Below are positions 43,096-51,426 of a stretch of 64,000 nt of DNA, in pieces. Source of the DNA: CAYNNQ01 sp964398785 (GTDB taxonomy: Bacteria > Desulfobacterota > Desulfovibrionia > Desulfovibrionales > Desulfonatronovibrionaceae); NCBI GenBank assembly GCA_964398785.1, contig CAYNNQ010000005.1:1-64000 (forward strand). Direction: 5' to 3'. The notes beneath the pieces are model-generated. The model worked only from the letters and a program-made list of their open reading frames with translations. It was not told where the DNA came from and ran no database searches. How positions within the stretch are numbered: position 1 is the stretch's first letter; every line of letters starts with the position of its first letter. The position numbers and the translations under genes were made by a program.

Positions 43096-43599
43096 ATGCG
43101 AAAAACAACTATTTTTACCCTGCTTGTGTTACTCTTATCTTTTGCCCTGGTTGGATGTGCTTCTTCCCCAAAAGAAGGGAGCACCTCTCCGGATAAAGTC
43201 ACTTCGCCGCCGCCGGAAAAGGAAGCCCAAAACAGATATTTTGATTTCGATGACATCCCCGTTCCCAAAGACATGGAGATCAAGCCGGATAACTCCATAC
43301 TTTTTGAGAGTCCGGATATGAAAGCCGGGGTAGTTATCTTCAAGGGGCGAGTGGACGCCGTTTCCCTTTTCGACTTCTTCATGAATAACATGCCCAAGGA
43401 AAACTGGCATATGCGCAGTTACTTCAAATACGGGCGCTATATCATGGTCTTTGAAAAGCCGAAAAAGGATTGCATCATCCGCATCAAAGACCATTCCTTC
43501 AACACCGAATTACAGGTATGGGTTACTCCCCGTTTTCCTGCAGAGAAGGAGAAAATGCAGGGACCGGACATGCAATTGGAAAAAGATCTGCCGCAATAA
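43096..43599 (+). CDS. Putative lipoprotein
   Basis: 167 residues from the ATG at 43096, preceded by CAGGAG. The signal segment FTLLVLLLSFALVGC ends in a lipobox (Cys21), followed by a disordered Ser/Pro/Lys stretch. The globular part (YFDFDDIPVPKDMEIKPD, MKAGVVIFKGRVDAVSLFDFF, NMPKENWHMRSYFKYGRYIM, FEKPKKDCIIRIKD) looks like a compact alpha/beta domain that I have seen in Desulfovibrio lipoproteins of unknown function. Its stop overlaps the coaBC start by one base, an odd pairing of an envelope protein with a cofactor enzyme. Confidence 0.8.
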   Translation: MRKTTIFTLLVLLLSFALVGCASSPKEGSTSPDKVTSPPPEKEAQNRYFDFDDIPVPKDMEIKPDNSILFESPDMKAGVVIFKGRVDAVSLFDFFMNNMPKENWHMRSYFKYGRYIMVFEKPKKDCIIRIKDHSFNTELQVWVTPRFPAEKEKMQGPDMQLEKDLPQ

Positions 43600-44819
43600 T
43601 GGAAATATACCACCAGTTCCGGATGTATCTGGGCAAGCGGGTGCATTTGGGGATAACCGGGAGCATTGCCGCCTATAAAATCCTTGATTTGATGCGCGGC
43701 TTGCAGGAATGCGGGACAGACACCGGAGCCACCCTGACCCCCGCGGGTGAAGAGTTTATCCCCTCTCTTGGTCTACGAGCTTTGGGAGCGGATCCACTCT
43801 ATACCGGAAAAGGTCGCGAGTACGCCGAAGACACCTTTGCCCATCTGGAACCGGGGAAGTCTGCCCAATCCTTGCTTATAGCCCCGGTAACCGCCAATAC
43901 CCTGGCCAAAATCGCCGCTGGGTTCGCGGACGACCTGCTAAGCGCCCAGGTATTGTCCTTCCCCGGGCCGGTACTTCTTGCTCCGGCTATGAACCCCGCC
44001 ATGTGGCAGGCAAAAGCTACCCGGGAAAACTGGTCCATCTTGGGTAAACGCGGGTTCATACGTATCCCGCCGGACACAGGGGGCACCGCCTGCGGCGATC
44101 AGGGACAGGGACGACTGGCAAAAAACCATCTACTTTTATTGTATACACTGAAGACCCTGACCAGCCAGGACCTTTCCGGGAAAAGCGTATTGATCACCTG
44201 CGGCCCAACCCGGGAACGATACGATCCGGTGCGGTACTGGACCAATCCCTCTTCCGGGAAGATGGGTCTTGCCTTGGCTGTATCTGCCTGGTTGCGCGGA
44301 GCGTATGTGGATGTTGTGCACGGTCCAATTACCCCCCCCGAACTGCCCCCGGAAATCAAAACCACTGCGGTAGTAAGTGCCCGGGACATGCATGAAGCTG
44401 TCCAGGACATGTGGCCGGAAATGGACATTGGCTGCTTTGCAGCGGCAGTCGCCGATTTCCGGCCAGCGGAGGAAATAGGGGATAAGGCCAAGAAAGGATC
44501 CCGGGAAGAAATACATTTATCCTTTCTGAGGAACCCGGACACCCTGGCCCAGGCCGGGAAGAACAAAAAACATGGCCAGATCCTGGCCGGATTCGCGGCG
44601 GAATCTTCTGATCTGGATAGTGCCTGCAGCCAAAAGTTAAAAAACAAGAATTTAGATATGATTGTGGGCAACTATATAAACACCCCTGACTCCGGCTTCA
44701 CTTCGGACCAAAACGCGGTCACAGTCCTGGACTTTCGGGGGCGGAAAGAAACCTGGCCTCCCTTAGACAAGACCGAGGTGGCCTGGAGAATATGGGACTG
44801 GGTGGGGGACCTGCGATGA
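43599..44819 (+). CDS. coaBC: Bifunctional phosphopantothenoylcysteine synthetase/decarboxylase
   Basis: 406 residues. The N-terminal FMN decarboxylase (CoaC) has GITGSIAAYKILDLMRG, THLEPGKSAQSLLIAPVTANT with the active-site His, and PAMNPAMW. The C-terminal synthetase (CoaB) has SVLITCGPTRERYDPVRYWTN, SSGKMGLALAVSAWLRGA, CFAAAVADFRP and FAAESSD. Together they turn 4'-phosphopantothenate plus cysteine into 4'-phosphopantetheine for coenzyme A. The ATG overlaps the preceding stop by one base (TAATG) and the next gene overlaps by 4 bp, indicating translational coupling of three genes. Confidence 0.95.
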   Translation: MEIYHQFRMYLGKRVHLGITGSIAAYKILDLMRGLQECGTDTGATLTPAGEEFIPSLGLRALGADPLYTGKGREYAEDTFAHLEPGKSAQSLLIAPVTANTLAKIAAGFADDLLSAQVLSFPGPVLLAPAMNPAMWQAKATRENWSILGKRGFIRIPPDTGGTACGDQGQGRLAKNHLLLLYTLKTLTSQDLSGKSVLITCGPTRERYDPVRYWTNPSSGKMGLALAVSAWLRGAYVDVVHGPITPPELPPEIKTTAVVSARDMHEAVQDMWPEMDIGCFAAAVADFRPAEEIGDKAKKGSREEIHLSFLRNPDTLAQAGKNKKHGQILAGFAAESSDLDSACSQKLKNKNLDMIVGNYINTPDSGFTSDQNAVTVLDFRGRKETWPPLDKTEVAWRIWDWVGDLR

Positions 44820-45448
44820 ATGAACTGGGGCGTCTACTGAGCCGGAGCGGTGTTAGCCACCTTTTTTTTCCGGAAACGAATTTTTTCGCCTCCTCCGCGG
44901 CCAAAAGAGGTTCTCGGAGCAAACCTGACGGCAAACAAAGCCCCCCGCCAGTCGAACCCTCTTTTCAAAAATCCTCCACAACCCCGGAGATCCCCTCGGC
45001 ACTATGTAGATTCTTGAGCCCAGCCCCAATATTGTGGACCTACTTTGAGTTCCCCTGGGACATATTTACCTCGGGCATACCCGAACGGCAAGAACTGGTG
45101 CGCAATCTATTCACCAGCCTGAGCCAGAAGGAATCCTGGCCCAAGGGATCCAGCACATTTTGGCCGGTAACCCGTATAGACAACGATTGCCTTACGCCCG
45201 ATTCTAATCTTTTTTTCGCCGGGACCAGACAGATAAGCCCATTGTATATTTTTTGCCTGGGGGAGCATACCATTTCCGCTCTGTGTGGGGACAGGGAAAC
45301 TTTCATGCATCCCTTCACCTATTGCGACTTGCGGATTCAGCCCTTGCCTTCCCTGGAGTCCATGCTGGAGGGCCCCAAGGAAGAGCGCCAGAAAAACAAA
45401 AAGAAGGCCTGGGAAATAATCCGGGGCTATACCCGCTTTATATTGTGA
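44816..45448 (+). CDS. Conserved protein of unknown function downstream of coaBC
   Basis: 210 residues from the ATG at 44816 that overlaps the coaBC stop (ATGA). The first 60 residues are Ser/Pro/Lys-rich and probably disordered after VSHLFFPETNFFAS. The rest is ordered: ILWTYFEFPWDIFTSGIP, TFWPVTRIDNDCLTPDSN, SPLYIFCLGEHTISALCGD, PFTYCDLRIQPLPSLE. The WPVTR...LGEHTI arrangement faintly recalls uracil-DNA-glycosylase-like folds, but I cannot support that assignment. A family-B repeat begins 14 bp after its stop. Confidence 0.72.
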   Translation: MNELGRLLSRSGVSHLFFPETNFFASSAAKRGSRSKPDGKQSPPPVEPSFQKSSTTPEIPSALCRFLSPAPILWTYFEFPWDIFTSGIPERQELVRNLFTSLSQKESWPKGSSTFWPVTRIDNDCLTPDSNLFFAGTRQISPLYIFCLGEHTISALCGDRETFMHPFTYCDLRIQPLPSLESMLEGPKEERQKNKKKAWEIIRGYTRFIL

Positions 45449-45462
45449 CCCATGCCTATTTA

Positions 45463-45645
45463 GTTCTTATCCGGAAATTCAAAAATTTCCGGGTTTAGAA
45501 ATATTACGTTTCCAATTCGGAAATGAGCTTTTTTTGTTTAACAAGGAAATTAAGTAATTGTGAGCGAGCGTATCTTAATACGTGAGCGAATAATTACGAA
45601 AATTGACGCCGTTAAAATGCAAAAAGGCCATTTCCGGATGGAGAC
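45463..45645. repeat. Family-B repeat, reference copy
   Basis: 183 bp from GTTCTTATCCGG to CCGGATGGAGAC. Flanks TATTTA (45457-45462) and TATTAA (45646-45651) match at 5 of 6. Stem-loops: CCGGAAATT/AATTTCCGG (4-nt loop) and TTTCC/GGAAA. Its TTTGTTTAACAAGG segment is the empty-site counterpart of the family-A insertion at 2464. Confidence 0.85.
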
Positions 45646-45674
45646 TATTAAGGTACCGGACATAGACTCAACTC

Positions 45675-46985
45675 ATGAAAAAAGTCATTTTCTTTCTTGC
45701 CGCGCTTTTCCTCCTGGGCACCCCGGTGCGAGCCGGAGAAGGAGAAGTACTGGCCGTGGCTATAACCGGTCCGATCACTCCGGTACAGGTGGGAATATTG
45801 GAAAAAGGACTGGATAAGGCCCGGGAGAAAAAAAGCTTGATGTTATTACTCCGGCTGGACACTCCGGGGGGGACCCTTTCCAGCGCGCGGGATATGGTCA
45901 AAAAACTGCTCAACACTAGTATTCCTACAGCTGTATGGGTAGGGCCCTCCGGCGCCCGTGCCGCCTCCGCCGGAGTTTTCCTGGTAGCCGCATGCGATTA
46001 TGCGGCAATGGCCCCAAAGACGACTATAGGCTCTGCCACGCCGGTCCAGGCCTCGGGGAAAGATGCCGGCAAGACCATGCGCAAAAAGGTAGCCCATGAA
46101 CTGACCAGTTTGATGCGTTCTCTTGGCCGGGAGAAAAAAAGAAATATAGAGTGGTACGAAAAAAGCGTCACTCAAAGCGCCAACTTAAACGGACGTGAAG
46201 CCGTACAAAAAAAGGTTGTGGAGTATATTGCTCCAAATGAACGTAATTTTCTGCAGCAATTGAGCTCGGATAAGAGCCGCCTAGGGGAAAAATTACAGCA
46301 ATTCTCGGGAAAAAATATAAAGATCAATAGCTTCCGCCCCGCTATCACCCATAAAATACTCTCCTGGCTGGTCCACCCCCAGGTCGCCTATCTCCTTTTT
46401 TTGGGCGGTATCATGGGCTTCTTTTTTGAACTTTCAAACCCGGGAGCGATATTTCCGGGTGTATTCGGGGCTATTTGCCTCATCTTGGCCCTGTATGCCT
46501 TTTCTGTCCTCCCTACATCAGTGGCCGGGATTCTGCTCATCCTGACTGGATTTTTCTTTTTCTTGCTGGAGCTAAAGGTCACTAGTTTCGGACTTCTGGG
46601 ACTGGGCGCTTCGGGCAGTATTTTTTTGGGTTCCCTGATGCTCTTCGATTCCCCGCAATCTGGCTTGGAGGTCCCTTTACACATTATTATTCCCGCTGTG
46701 TTAACCATAGTTATCTTTTTTCTGGGTATCATCTATCTGGTGGGCAAATCGCAACTGACTGCCCGGGGTAAAGAATTCCGAATGACCGGAATGACCGGGA
46801 AAATTGTCCACTGGGAAGGAGACAGGGGAAAAATAAAACTGCGGGGAGAGATCTGGAACTGCCAAGGATCTGCCGAATCCGGGCTACAGCCTGGGGAGGA
46901 AGCGCAAGTCACAGACAGCGAAGGTCTTTTATTGTATGTCGAGCCGGTCTCTGCAGAAAAGACCGCCTCCCCAAAAGAATTCTGA
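45675..46985 (+). CDS. NfeD-family membrane serine protease (ClpP-like domain plus NfeD)
   Basis: 436 residues. A signal peptide (2-20) precedes a ClpP-like protease domain: LLRLDTPGGTLSSARDMV, VWVGPSGARAASAGVFL with the nucleophile serine, and PKTTIGSATPV. From about 235 there are four or five membrane helices (YLLFLGGIMGFFFELS, FPGVFGAICLILALYAF, LLILTGFFFFLLEL), then a C-terminal OB-fold (GMTGKIVHWEGDRGKIKL, GEEAQVTDSEG). This is the long NfeD (1510-N/NfeD) class, which trims stomatin-type proteins in membranes. No stomatin gene is adjacent. Leader of the ATG is weak. Confidence 0.9.
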   Translation: MKKVIFFLAALFLLGTPVRAGEGEVLAVAITGPITPVQVGILEKGLDKAREKKSLMLLLRLDTPGGTLSSARDMVKKLLNTSIPTAVWVGPSGARAASAGVFLVAACDYAAMAPKTTIGSATPVQASGKDAGKTMRKKVAHELTSLMRSLGREKKRNIEWYEKSVTQSANLNGREAVQKKVVEYIAPNERNFLQQLSSDKSRLGEKLQQFSGKNIKINSFRPAITHKILSWLVHPQVAYLLFLGGIMGFFFELSNPGAIFPGVFGAICLILALYAFSVLPTSVAGILLILTGFFFFLLELKVTSFGLLGLGASGSIFLGSLMLFDSPQSGLEVPLHIIIPAVLTIVIFFLGIIYLVGKSQLTARGKEFRMTGMTGKIVHWEGDRGKIKLRGEIWNCQGSAESGLQPGEEAQVTDSEGLLLYVEPVSAEKTASPKEF

Positions 46986-47022
46986 CGCACGTAAACTTAC
47001 ATGGGCATTCCCCAGAGACAAA

Positions 47023-48009
47023 ATGCACGAATTAAATATCCTGGCCGCGGATATTGGCGGGAGCACCAGCAGATTCAGCTTTTTTTTAGCCGGGGGGAAA
47101 AATGGCTCGCTTACCTTTTTAGCCCGGCAACATTTTGCCACCCAGTGTTTCCCCAACCTGGAAAGCATGCTGGAAGAACTGGAAAACAACAAGCCGCCGT
47201 TCACCCTATCCAGCGCGCACTCCTTCATACTGGCCCTACCCGGACCCATCACCGCAGATGACCGGATTGAGATGGCCAACATCCCCTGGCCGGTAGTAAA
47301 GGACTCCATACAAAGGCTTGTTCCCCTAGCCACGGTAGCGTTTATAAACGATTTCGCTGCCCAGGCCCACGGCTGTTTGCTCCCCCAAACACAGTCGCAG
47401 ACCACGGTTATCCGCAAAGGACAATCCTTGCCGGAAGGACGAGCCGCAGTAATAGGAGCAGGCACTGGCCTGGGGCATTGCACCCTGCTCCCCGGGGATA
47501 AATCCTTTCGAGCTCTCCCCTCCGAGGCCGGCCAATGCGCCTTCCCTTTTGAATTCCCCAGGGAAAGGGAATTTGTCGATTTTTTAAGTTCCCAAAAAGA
47601 AAATGGTTCGGCTCCAAGCAATGACCTGATTGTCAGCGGTCCCGGTCTGGCGCTTTTGTGGGAATTTTTTTCCGGACAAAATCTCTCGCCCACCGAGGCC
47701 ACTAAAATGGTGGCCCATACAGATACCGCCAGGAAAATGTTTTCCCGTTTTTATGCCCGGGCCATCCGCAACTTTACACTGTGCACACTCGCTTTGGCCG
47801 GGGTATACATAACCGGAGGCGTTGCTGCCAATAATCCTGAATTTTTGAAAGAACCGGAGTTTCATGACGAATTTCTGCGAACCCCCAGATACCGGAAAAT
47901 GCTGGAATCCATACCCCTGACCCATTGCTGGAACCCGGATCTTGGCCTGTGGGGAGCTGCGCACTTGGGAACTTTTACCCAGGGTGTCTTGAATGGGGTA
48001 CAAATTTAA
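47023..48009 (+). CDS. glk: Glucokinase
   Basis: 328 residues from the ATG at 47023. Proteobacterial Glk-type sugar kinase: LAADIGGSTSRFSFF for phosphate binding, FILALPGPITADDRIEMANIPW, FINDFAAQAHG with the catalytic Asp, AVIGAGTGLGHCTL, SEAGQCAFPF and VYITGGVAANNPEFL for adenine binding. It phosphorylates glucose with ATP. It follows nfeD by 37 bp. A glycogen- or trehalose-type carbon store, which the GH57 enzyme further on may serve, could be the glucose source, by inference. Confidence 0.9.
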   Translation: MHELNILAADIGGSTSRFSFFLAGGKNGSLTFLARQHFATQCFPNLESMLEELENNKPPFTLSSAHSFILALPGPITADDRIEMANIPWPVVKDSIQRLVPLATVAFINDFAAQAHGCLLPQTQSQTTVIRKGQSLPEGRAAVIGAGTGLGHCTLLPGDKSFRALPSEAGQCAFPFEFPREREFVDFLSSQKENGSAPSNDLIVSGPGLALLWEFFSGQNLSPTEATKMVAHTDTARKMFSRFYARAIRNFTLCTLALAGVYITGGVAANNPEFLKEPEFHDEFLRTPRYRKMLESIPLTHCWNPDLGLWGAAHLGTFTQGVLNGVQI

Positions 48010-48012
48010 CGC

Positions 48013-48168
48013 GTTTCCATCCAGAAATGGCCCTTTTCCATTTTAACTTTGTTAATTTTCGTAATTATTCGATCCCGTATTAAGATACGCTCGCTTTTAA
48101 TTACTCCTTTCCGAATTGGAAACGTGATATTTCTAAACCCGGAAATTTTTGAATTTCCGGATAAGAAC
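48013..48168. repeat. Family-B repeat, copy after glk
   Basis: 156 bp from GTTTCCATCCAG to CCGGATAAGAAC. It starts three bases past the glk stop codon. Flanks show no clear duplication, and the TGTTTAACAAGG segment is missing, so this is an older, partly deleted copy. Confidence 0.8.
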
Positions 48169-48199
48169 AAAATAGCGGGCCGAAACCCGCTATTTTGTT
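48166..48199. terminator. Bidirectional terminator between glk and the YeeE/YedE genes
   Basis: A perfect 14-bp stem (48166-48179 with 48186-48199, core AATAGCGGG/CCCGCTATT) and 6-nt loop. The AT-rich base of the stem gives TTTTGTTTT after the hairpin on the plus strand and TTTTGTT on the minus strand. It serves the convergent ends of glk and the sulfur-transport genes. Confidence 0.88.
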
Positions 48200-48231
48200 T
48201 TCCGCAGAGATTCGCAATCTCCGGATAATAA

Positions 48232-48801
48232 CTATTTCGGGAAATAACCGTCTGCATCCTCTCCGAGTTCCTCTCTCCACGGCCTCCATTTTTCCAGAAA
48301 AATCAAAAATACAACAATGACGGCCGTGGCTATAAGCGCCAGTGCCCAAAATGGTATCCCCAGCACCGAGGCCAAGGTAAACTTGCCCATACTGGTATTC
48401 ACTCCTTGTATTAGAGGCTGCAGATACCCATAGGTCAACGCCCCGAATACCGCCCCCACTAGAGTAAACCAAGCATCTTTATATCCGGCACCTATCTGGG
48501 CCATTACCGTACCGGGACAGGCTCCGGCCAGAGCCATTCCTGCGCCGAACACCAGCCCCCCGATAATAACTGCCGGAAAGACCGCGGCCTTGGGATGCAG
48601 GGAAACAACTCCACTGCCATGGAGCACAGCCAGGATAATTAGGGAAGTAGCTGCAGCGCTCAAAAACACCTTCAGCACTATAAAGTTGCGTAATTGAAAC
48701 TGCCCGACCATCATTCCCGGTTCAAATGCCCGCCCCTTTTCCAGGACGAATCCGAATATCAAGCCCATTACAATACCGGTTACAATATATATTACAGCCA
48801 T
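48232..48801 (-). CDS. YeeE/YedE-family sulfur-transport membrane protein
   Basis: 189 residues with five or six hydrophobic helices. The conserved segment is FGAGMALAGACPGTVMAQIGAG, with the family cysteine. The family includes the thiosulfate permease TsuA; half-size proteins like this and its neighbour work as a pair. Uptake of thiosulfate or another sulfur species is plausible in a sulfate reducer. The partner gene starts 12 bp upstream on the same strand, and a universal-stress gene lies upstream of that. Confidence 0.87.
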   Translation of the reverse strand: MAVIYIVTGIVMGLIFGFVLEKGRAFEPGMMVGQFQLRNFIVLKVFLSAAATSLIILAVLHGSGVVSLHPKAAVFPAVIIGGLVFGAGMALAGACPGTVMAQIGAGYKDAWFTLVGAVFGALTYGYLQPLIQGVNTSMGKFTLASVLGIPFWALALIATAVIVVFLIFLEKWRPWREELGEDADGYFPK

Positions 48802-48813
48802 TAGTATATCCTC

Positions 48814-49329
48814 CTAGGTCCTGCGGTAGAGATTGGCTACTACCGCACCGCCGATAAACATAGCTAGGACTACAACCAGGGACCCCGCGGACAGCTGACC
48901 TATACCGGAGATTCCGTGTCCACTGGTGCATCCTCCGGCCCAACGGGCTCCAAAAAGCATGCAGAATCCTCCCAGAAAAGCCATCGCGCTGCGACGCCGC
49001 AAATCGTCGAGGTTTAAAACCTTACCCCATATCGGGGAAACGGGCTTTCGCCCGCTGCGGGCCAAGCGCACGGAAATAAAGGCACCCACAGCGATAAAAA
49101 TCACCATGGTCCCCTGCCACAGATATTTTATGCTCAGCATATATTTCTGAAAATATGCATTTTCTATAATATTACTATCCACAAGTCCGGAAAAATAACC
49201 GCCTAAAGAAACGTATGAGGAGGAAGCCCCCAAGGCCGTGTGGATTATAAGAAAAGCGGGAATCTGGAGCAGACCGATTATGATCCCCGCTAGATACGGT
49301 GACCACGCCTTCTGTGTCCAAACGCTCAT
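48814..49329 (-). CDS. YeeE/YedE-family sulfur-transport membrane protein (partner)
   Basis: 171 residues from the ATG at 49329 (GGAGG upstream). Four or more helices and the signature MLFGARWAGGCTSGHGISGIGQLS, which contains the second half of the family's conserved cysteine motif (GGCTSGHG). Together with the adjacent half it would reconstitute a full TsuA-like pore. The linker SGRKPVSPIWGKVLNLDDLR is a cytoplasmic loop. Confidence 0.88.
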   Translation of the reverse strand: MSVWTQKAWSPYLAGIIIGLLQIPAFLIIHTALGASSSYVSLGGYFSGLVDSNIIENAYFQKYMLSIKYLWQGTMVIFIAVGAFISVRLARSGRKPVSPIWGKVLNLDDLRRRSAMAFLGGFCMLFGARWAGGCTSGHGISGIGQLSAGSLVVVLAMFIGGAVVANLYRRT

Positions 49330-49373
49330 AAGCACCTCCAAAACAGTTAAAGACTATAAAAAATCCCCGCCGG

Positions 49374-49808
49374 TTAATCCGAGCGGCGAAGGACAAGAAC
49401 CGGGCAAAAACAAGTGCGCAAGACACGTTCAGTCACCGAACCTATAACCATGTGCTCAACACCTTTGCGCCCGTGAGAGGGCATAACTAACAACTCCGCA
49501 CCTATCCCTTTGGCATATTTGACAATTTTTGTCCCTGGGTCGCCTAAAAGGGTATCCACGTGGACTTTTTCATACGCCGGGTCCGAAAAAGCCTCCGCCA
49601 GGGAATTTTTGATTTCTTCCAGCCGCTTGTCCTCGTCTACGGTTCCCCAGAGCACGGCGGGATCATTGGGGTTGAGTTCTCTGGCAACATGCAGGATAAA
49701 AAGCCCCGAAGGCTCAGATACAAATTCAAGGCCTACATCAACAGCTTGCAGGGAGTCCCGGGAAAAATCAACCGGCACAAGGACTTTGTTCTTGGGATAC
49801 CAGGCCAT
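49374..49808 (-). CDS. Universal stress protein (UspA family)
   Basis: 144 residues from the ATG at 49808 (AAAGGAGG upstream). VLVPVDFSRDSLQAV begins the fold, and MPSHGRKGVEHMVIGSVTERV carries the ATP-binding pattern GX2GX9GS. It binds ATP and is usually made under growth arrest or energy stress. It lies 44 bp upstream of the sulfur-transport pair on the same strand and may be cotranscribed. A longer frame to 49916 has no leader. Confidence 0.93.
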   Translation of the reverse strand: MAWYPKNKVLVPVDFSRDSLQAVDVGLEFVSEPSGLFILHVARELNPNDPAVLWGTVDEDKRLEEIKNSLAEAFSDPAYEKVHVDTLLGDPGTKIVKYAKGIGAELLVMPSHGRKGVEHMVIGSVTERVLRTCFCPVLVLRRSD

Positions 49809-50054
49809 AACTCCTCCTTTCTTTCCAGTTTTACCAATTATTTCCAGTATACCTACTAATAAACGACAAGCATACCAAATTGTCAAGCAAACATTCAGAT
49901 CAGGAAAAATGGCCAATAAAGAGAACTGGAACTAAAAACACATTAATTTCAAAGACATGAATCAACTGAGAGATGGTGAATTATTCAATAGATCCCTATT
50001 TCCATCATTTTAAACGAGCAAATGTTTATGAGCGTCGAGATCCTTCTCTCTCCC

Positions 50055-50125
50055 TTCCTTCAGAGCTTGTGCCCCTGCGAATGCAGGGGCACAAGCTCTG
50101 AAGGAAAAAGGCTTACGGCGCAAAG
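50055..50125. repeat. Family-C palindromic repeat, copy 2
   Basis: A 24-bp perfect inverted repeat, arms 50055-50078 and 50083-50106, with loop GAAT, followed by AGGCTTACGGCGC. The core CAGAGCTTG...CAAGCTCTG and the 3' tail match the copy at 21365. It lies in the 378-bp gap between the divergently ending USP and HDOD genes, where I see no other feature. Confidence 0.75.
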
Positions 50126-50186
50126 GACAAGAACATTGTCCTGGCCAGATATTGTCGGAGAAAAAAAGTTCCGGAGGCGTAAAAGG

Positions 50187-51425
50187 CTACAAGTCAAAAA
50201 TCTGGTAGGCTTCTGAAAATTCCTCTTGCACGGTATCAGACAGATTCTCCAGCCCCTCGGGAGTAAGACCGCTCAACTCCCAGGCATGCTTGTTCAGGAT
50301 AGGCAGGATAAGCGACCCCTTCTCTACGAACTGCATACCGATGGCCAAAAAATCAGCCATATGGATAATTGCCGTGGCCCTCCCTTTGAAGGACTTGGAA
50401 CTGTGATGCATATAAATTAGTTCTTCCAGGTACTTGGGCAAATTCCAGGCCCGAACCAGCATAGCGCCGATAGCGGCATGATCGAACCCGATAACATCTT
50501 TTTCCGCCTCTACCAAGGGCAGGAGATTATAATAGGAGTAACGTATGGCCTCAGTGGAAGCCACCGGGAGTTTTTTAAAAAGTATCAATCGCCCCATATC
50601 ATGAAGCATGCCCCCTACAAAGAATTTTTCTACATCCCGGGCTTTCAGACCTTCGGCTATCTTTTTAGCCAGAATTCCCACGGCCATGGAATGCATCCAA
50701 AAGGAGCGCATATCCACCAACTCTTCAGGGATATCCTTGAATGCATTCACCGCGCTTATCCCCAAGGCCAGGGAAGAAAGTTCCTGGGCTCCAATAAGGG
50801 TCACCGCCCGAGAGATAGAGCCCACCCTGTCCCGAAGGCCGTAAAAAGGACTGTTCACCAGGCGGAGCAGCTTGGCAGACAAACTGGTATCCTGGCAGAC
50901 CACCCGGGCTATATCCCCAGCAGAAGCATTTTTCTGGTCGATTGCCTTCCTGATTTTGAAATATATGTCCGGGAAGGACACCAATTCCACTTCATGACGG
51001 ACGAGGTCTGCCGGGTTCCCCTCTCCTCCCACGAATAGATCGGACATATGCCCGTCATTGACTGGAATGAAGGGGTCCTTTTTATCCAGTTCCCAGCCGT
51101 TGGCCATTTTATGCGCCAAGCGGGTCAAACCGATATTGTAAACCTTTTGCACAACCGGGTCTGACAGATCATTGCAGGCAAAGCATGGATTGAGATAGGA
51201 TTCCAGTTCGGCCAGATCCTCCTCGGACAAATCCTCGTAAGAGAAACTATTCCCCGAGTCCTCGCAACAAACATTTATCCGCGATATACCCCAGCGCTGC
51301 AAGAACCTGATATGCTTATCCTCCAGCAGGGTCCCCCCGCTTAGAATCAAGCGTCCACCCGGAGTAGTCATATCCTTTTCCAGAATCATTCCGGGGCGAA
51401 CCTCCTGAATATCCAGCACAGCCAT
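50187..51425 (-). CDS. HDOD-domain signalling protein
   Basis: 412 residues from the ATG at 51425, one base after the upstream stop codon. The first 95 residues (LDIQEVRPGMILEKDMTT, LILSGGTLLEDKHIRFLQ) form the small domain often placed before HD-GYP or HDOD units. The HDOD domain spans about 160-360 with VVCQDTSLSAKLLRLVNSPF, ISRAVTLIGAQELSSLAL and GGMLHDMGRLILF. Only part of the HD metal site is kept, as usual for HDOD, so it is thought to act by protein interaction rather than hydrolysis. It is coupled to the GH57 gene. Confidence 0.9.
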   Translation of the reverse strand: MAVLDIQEVRPGMILEKDMTTPGGRLILSGGTLLEDKHIRFLQRWGISRINVCCEDSGNSFSYEDLSEEDLAELESYLNPCFACNDLSDPVVQKVYNIGLTRLAHKMANGWELDKKDPFIPVNDGHMSDLFVGGEGNPADLVRHEVELVSFPDIYFKIRKAIDQKNASAGDIARVVCQDTSLSAKLLRLVNSPFYGLRDRVGSISRAVTLIGAQELSSLALGISAVNAFKDIPEELVDMRSFWMHSMAVGILAKKIAEGLKARDVEKFFVGGMLHDMGRLILFKKLPVASTEAIRYSYYNLLPLVEAEKDVIGFDHAAIGAMLVRAWNLPKYLEELIYMHHSSKSFKGRATAIIHMADFLAIGMQFVEKGSLILPILNKHAWELSGLTPEGLENLSDTVQEEFSEAYQIFDL

Positions 51426-51426
51426 C

